A DNA stretch of 64,000 nucleotides from NCBI RefSeq assembly GCF_000722545.1, contig NZ_JNVM01000041.1, positions 62,001 to 126,000 of the forward strand. Direction: 5' to 3'. The notes beneath the pieces were generated by a model, which was not told the DNA's origin, ran no database searches, and saw only the letters and a list, made by a program, of their open reading frames with translations. Both the position numbers and the translations under genes were made by a program. The DNA is from Paenibacillus tyrphae (lineage in GTDB: Bacteria; Bacillota; Bacilli; Paenibacillales; NBRC-103111). Shown piece by piece: positions 60,839 to 64,000 of this stretch (within the stretch, counting starts at the first letter, position 1; the number at the start of each line of letters is the position of its first letter).

Positions 60839-61679
60839 AGGCGTTCTACTCAGCGTTGCTTCTGTTCTGGTGATGAGCCTCTCGCCGCTGACCAATATGT
60901 TCTCTCTGTCGTCGATCGACCCGATGGTCGCCAGCTTTTACAGCAGTCTATTTTCCGCTTTATTCTGCCTATTGTTTTTAGGGGTCAGAAAAAAAAGCCT
61001 GACGTTCGTCAATGATAAAAGAATTTATCTGCTGGGGGTCACCAACTCCATCGGCGTCGTATGCCAATATTTCAGCTTGTTTATGCTGGGACCGATCGCT
61101 TTTGGCTTAATCGGCCGGTTTTATATTATTTTTTCGCTGGCCTTGGCCGTATTCATCCTCCGTGAGAAAATTAAATCGTCGAGTTATTTTCCGATCGTCA
61201 TTTGTATCTTAGGTTCCTTTCTGGTTGTGAACACGGGATCGTCGAACAATAATATGATGGGGATTATGTTGGGGCTGCTGTATACCTTTTTGTTTGCGTT
61301 AACCAATTTGCTGGCGAAGAAACTGGTGGATCGGATCGATTCCTCTATTATTTTATTTTACAACCAGATTATTTCTACCTTATTGATCGGCGCGTTTATA
61401 TGGATGACTCGGGGAGATTACAAAGTTTTTTTCGCCGGAGAAAGCTTGTTGTTCATTGTGATTGCGGCATTTTGCAGCGGTTTTCTTGGCATTATCTTGT
61501 TCTACGAAAGCATTAAATACATCAAATTTTCGGTAGCCAATCTGATCCGCTCGTTGAATCCTGTCATTGTTTTCGTGTATTCGTATCCTTTCTTCCCGAT
61601 TGAGATTACGGCTAAATTTATCGCAGGCAGCGTGATGATTGTCGTTTCGGTCATCTGGTTGAACCTGAAGCAAGAGTAG
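60828..61679 (+). CDS. EamA/DMT-family transporter
   Basis: A 283-residue ten-helix transporter with two EamA repeats (about 3-130 and 142-278). MSLSPLTNMFSLSSIDPMVA and SIGVVCQYFSLFMLGPIAFG occur in the first repeat, and FYESIKYIKFSVANLIRSLN in the second. AAGGAA lies seven bases before the ATG. It overlaps the Nudix gene and should be co-transcribed with the methyltransferase upstream. It probably exports a metabolite; the cargo is unknown. Confidence 0.87.
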   Translation: MKVKGVLLSVASVLVMSLSPLTNMFSLSSIDPMVASFYSSLFSALFCLLFLGVRKKSLTFVNDKRIYLLGVTNSIGVVCQYFSLFMLGPIAFGLIGRFYIIFSLALAVFILREKIKSSSYFPIVICILGSFLVVNTGSSNNNMMGIMLGLLYTFLFALTNLLAKKLVDRIDSSIILFYNQIISTLLIGAFIWMTRGDYKVFFAGESLLFIVIAAFCSGFLGIILFYESIKYIKFSVANLIRSLNPVIVFVYSYPFFPIEITAKFIAGSVMIVVSVIWLNLKQE

Positions 61680-61743
61680 CTAATGCCTTTCCAAAATGTG
61701 CTATGATATGGGGGAGCTCATATCTCACATGGAGGTGAAGCGG

Positions 61744-62064
61744 TTGAAATACGTTTACGGTATTTTAGCTGTACTCGGAATCATACTGCCCTATTCCCAG
61801 TTCATACCGTGGGTTGGCGAGCATGGTCCTAACCTTTCTATATTGATAGGAGAAGCAAGTCAGACCCGTATCGGCGCATTCGCATGGCTGGATGTCGCGG
61901 TTTCGGCAGCGGTCTTAATCGCCTTCATATGGTGTGAAGGGAGTCGCAAAGGAATGAAATGGTTATGGGTACCGATCCTTGGGACAATAACCGTTGGCGT
62001 TTCGTTGGGACTTCCGTTGTTTTTATTGCAACGAGAAATTCATCTGGAGAAAAAACGTGGATAA
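61744..62064 (+). CDS. DUF2834 family membrane protein
   Basis: A 106-residue protein with three membrane segments. YGILAVLGIILPYSQFIPWV, AFAWLDVAVSAAVLIAFIW and GVSLGLPLFLLQREIHLEKK match the conserved pattern of DUF2834, including the final LPLFL-x-x-R-E. Its function is unknown. TTG at 61744 is preferred because GGAGG lies eight bases ahead. The next gene starts at GTG 62057 inside its last codons. Confidence 0.8.
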   Translation: MKYVYGILAVLGIILPYSQFIPWVGEHGPNLSILIGEASQTRIGAFAWLDVAVSAAVLIAFIWCEGSRKGMKWLWVPILGTITVGVSLGLPLFLLQREIHLEKKRG

Positions 62065-62853
62065 AAAAGCGAAAAAAATACTCATGAACACCTTCTGGTC
62101 ATCCGGCGGTTGGAAGGATCGGCCGTATACCTTTGCCGGCGAGGATTTCCTTATGCCAAAAGCAAAGGGTTAATGTTCGATCCCATCACGATTACGCATG
62201 ATGAATTGGTCGAACGGCTGCATCAATTGCATCAGACGGTGACCAAGGAACGGGTAGCCGCTGCGTTCCTGCACAGTCTGTCTACGAAAAAAGTTTATCT
62301 GCGAAGCGCCCTGTCGAGCTGGGCCCTGACGTCCCAGCTGCCTCGGCATACCTACGGACAGCGGAGTGCGGTGCGGCCGAATTATAGCAGCTGCGGAGAT
62401 TGCAATTTCCATGGCCTCATGTCAGACCGGGATTGTGTCAATGCGGATTTGAACGTGCTGAATTTCGAGCGGGTCAAATGGGGAGGCGTCCGCTTGAGCC
62501 AGCTTCTGTATTGCTGGCTGGATCTCGAATTGTTCAGCAAGGAAGAAGAAGCGTTCGAGGTTACCGGTGAGGATGTTGCCATGCTCCACCGAATGACCGA
62601 AGCGATTCAGGACTGCGCTGAGCATGAAGGCGCTCGGCAGTTGGAGAAGCGCTGGAAGGATGCATTTCCTTCAAGCAAGCAGGAGCGGGATGTAGTGATG
62701 GAAATATGGGGATATGCCGGATTGCTGACCCAGCAGGATACGCCCCGCAAGCTCCGGGGAGGGAGTCACGATTTTAACTCCGTTGCGGGGTGGCAGGGAA
62801 GCGACCGGTACTCCCGGGAGGCGCTGGAATTTTACTTCGGCGCTTTTCTGTAA
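62057..62853 (+). pseudogene. Hypothetical protein gene with frameshift
   Basis: GTG 62057, overlapping the DUF2834 stop and preceded by GGAGA, begins MDKKAKKILMNTFWSSGGWK and DRPYTFAGEDF. Near 62150 the natural continuation YAKSKGLMFDPITITHDELV is found in another frame, so one base has been lost or a sequencing error is present. The rest runs to ALEFYFGAFL-stop at 62853. CGDCNF near residue 125 of the joined protein has a CxxC pair. I do not recognise the family. The smooth join on both sides of the shift shows it was one gene. Confidence 0.65.
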
Positions 62854-63109
62854 GCAGGGCCGATTTAGAGGCCAGGGGGGGCTTGCGCGTTCCCCTCGGC
62901 AATTTAGGAAAAGCCATTTATACGCCTCTGTATATCAGTTCAGCCCGTTTATTTTGGGTACTGATGATAGGGGCTTTTTTGTATGCGCCGGACTTGTTCA
63001 GAAATTGTTCAGATTTGTCACCTATAATATTGCTGGTGTCTCGTCATTTTGCACAATCAGACAAATAGCGAGAAGTTTCAACAAAGTTGGGACGATCGGA
63101 TTAAACGTA
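62854..63109. other. Spacer with terminator-like hairpin
   Basis: A hairpin between about 62920 and 62980 (ATATCAGT with ACTGATGAT and flanking GCCTC/GGGGC, followed by TTTTTT) ends the preceding transcript. TATAAT at 63023-63028 may be the -10 box of the riboswitch transcript, but no matching -35 at normal distance is clear. Confidence 0.5.
62920..62981 (+). terminator. Rho-independent terminator
   Basis: GCCTCTGTATATCAGT pairs imperfectly with ACTGATGATAGGGGC, and the stem is followed by TTTTTT. Confidence 0.65.
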
Positions 63110-63206
63110 CGATAATAGCAAACCCGTTGAAAGATGGGGACGCAAAGCTTCAGGGGCTAATGAATTTGCCGAAGACGCAAATGCCGATGCCAGCCAGCTG
63201 CCGATA
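63110..63206 (+). ncRNA. c-di-GMP-I (GEMM) riboswitch aptamer
   Basis: The segment carries the conserved GEMM-I blocks in order: GCAAACCC, TTGAAAGATGGGGACGCAAA, GCTTCAGGGGCTAATG, then GCCAGCCAGCTGCCGAT. GNAAAG before GGGACGCAAAGC, the C-x-GGGGCTA turn and the final AGC-x-x-GCTGCCG are hallmarks of the class. It would bind cyclic di-GMP. A terminator follows at once, so it probably switches transcription of the downstream surface protein gene according to the motile or sessile state. Confidence 0.9.
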
Positions 63207-63211
63207 CGACG

Positions 63212-63259
63212 GAAGCCTCCGTCTTTTAGCGAATTCTCGCTCTGGGATGGGGGCTTTTT
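63212..63259 (+). terminator. Riboswitch expression-platform terminator
   Basis: GCCTCCGTC pairs with GGATGGGGGC around an inner GCGA-ATTC-TCGC stem, followed by TTTTTC. It lies directly after the c-di-GMP aptamer and before the open reading frame. Confidence 0.78.
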
Positions 63260-63406
63260 CATTCCACTCTTTGTTCGTTTTAACGTACAATGGCTTGCCC
63301 GGGAGCCTTAGTTTGAAAAAGGGTGAGGTTTATTGCCGACAAACGCTTTCGGCTTCCTGAAATTCTTGCTGTTTTCTCACATATTCAATATATAAGGAGG
63401 ATGAAA

Positions 63407-64000
63407 ATGACGCCAACGAAGGAAAATCGGTTGTTTTGGAAAAAGAGGCTCGCCCTGCTACTCACTTTCGTTCTGGTGGCAAGCGGTCTGCCAGTCACGA
63501 TGGCACCACAGACAGCGAAAGCAGCGACGGCCAATCCGGGAGGAGTAGACGGTACGGTATTATGGCTTCGGCCGGATGAAGGGATTGCCGCTGCGAGCGG
63601 ACAAGCCGTGTCTGCTTGGATCGACCAAAGCGACAGCCAAAATACGGCGACACAAAGTACATACGCCAACCAGCCGACATACTGGAATAATGCCGATTAT
63701 AATGTGAACTTTAACCCTATTTTAAGGTTTGACGGAAACGATCTGCTTAATCTGGATGTCAATAAACTGCCTACAGGAAAAACGCCAAGAACCATCGTTT
63801 CTGTTGCGGCAACAGAGGTAAACGACGGAAATCATTACATCATTTCATGGGGGCAAAATAACCAGTACAAACTTATGGGAATGATGCAAATTGGTACAGC
63901 GGGAGCTCTGACCGGCTATACGAACGAATTCATGAGCAGCAGCGGATTCTGGCAGCCGAAAATACCCAACGAGCTATTCGGTACTTATGATGGTGCGAAC
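63407..64000 (+). CDS. Secreted surface protein, N-terminal part, under c-di-GMP riboswitch control
   Basis: An open frame that runs off the right edge after 198 codons. ATG 63407 has AAGGAGG six bases upstream. Residues about 13-45 form a Sec signal peptide (KKRLALLLTFVLVASGLPVT) with a likely cut after AKAA. The exported part begins GGVDGTVLWLRPDEGIAAAS, then SAWIDQSDSQN and PILRFDGNDLLNLD, the pattern of LamG/concanavalin-like beta-sandwich repeats seen in bacterial adhesins and surface glycan-binding proteins. Control by c-di-GMP fits a role in attachment or biofilm. The full domain plan lies outside the window. Confidence 0.8.
   Translation, partial: MTPTKENRLFWKKRLALLLTFVLVASGLPVTMAPQTAKAATANPGGVDGTVLWLRPDEGIAAASGQAVSAWIDQSDSQNTATQSTYANQPTYWNNADYNVNFNPILRFDGNDLLNLDVNKLPTGKTPRTIVSVAATEVNDGNHYIISWGQNNQYKLMGMMQIGTAGALTGYTNEFMSSSGFWQPKIPNELFGTYDGAN

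Overview
The window reads like chromosomal DNA of a spore-forming Gram-positive of the Paenibacillus/Bacillales kind. The evidence is strong purine-rich ribosome binding sites with frequent GTG and TTG starts, an ExsC-like spore-surface protein, a surface M13 peptidase with SLH-like repeats, a hybrid histidine kinase with a 7TMR-DISM sensor, an initiator tRNA with encoded CCA, and families such as DUF4386, DUF4177, DUF4291 and SUKH. This placement is inferred from gene content; no database was searched.

Layout. 1-5 kb: a MerR regulator diverges from an SDR oxidoreductase over a MerR-type 19-bp-spacer promoter. Then come an APH-like phosphotransferase, a DUF4291 protein and repeat-rich spacers. 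5-10 kb: a LytTR regulator with a degenerate ABC domain, an ABC ATPase/permease pair and a short SecA. 10.5-15 kb: a large hybrid kinase, a decayed DEAD-box helicase, a GIY-YIG protein, tRNA-fMet and a patchwork of repeats and gene relics. 15.6-20.5 kb: a nucleoside locus made of a Mga/PRD-like regulator, a DeoD homologue with a changed active site, an NCS2 permease and NupC. 20.7-25.2 kb: a methyltransferase, an IS110 relic, an ExsC-like protein and the M13 peptidase.

25.6-32.5 kb is accessory: an AT-rich 1251-residue nuclease-NACHT protein that looks like antiphage defence, then two SUKH immunity-type proteins and a zinc-ribbon protein. 32.5-45.3 kb is a run of regulator-plus-target modules: TetR/MFS with three operator copies, TMEM175, mqo, ahpC-ahpF, a Crp-like regulator, DUF4386, a hydrolase diverging from a tandem-HTH MerR protein, and ArsR/EamA with paired operators.

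45.3-53.2 kb: a second EamA gene and its leader occur twice as about 1.13-kb direct repeats (one copy frameshifted and truncated). They flank a very AT-rich island holding IS relics, a 74-residue aromatic peptide gene, an ABC ATPase/permease and several small genes. The leader contains two overlapping alternative hairpins.

53-64 kb: a Nudix gene, an ECF sigma/anti-sigma pair, and an XRE-TPR regulator whose stop overlaps the start of a 39-residue exported-peptide gene, which resembles an RNPP quorum-sensing pair. Then an MDR oxidoreductase/HxlR pair, a methyltransferase-Nudix-EamA operon, a DUF2834 gene with a frameshifted partner and, at the right edge, a c-di-GMP-I riboswitch plus terminator ahead of a secreted surface protein that runs off the window.
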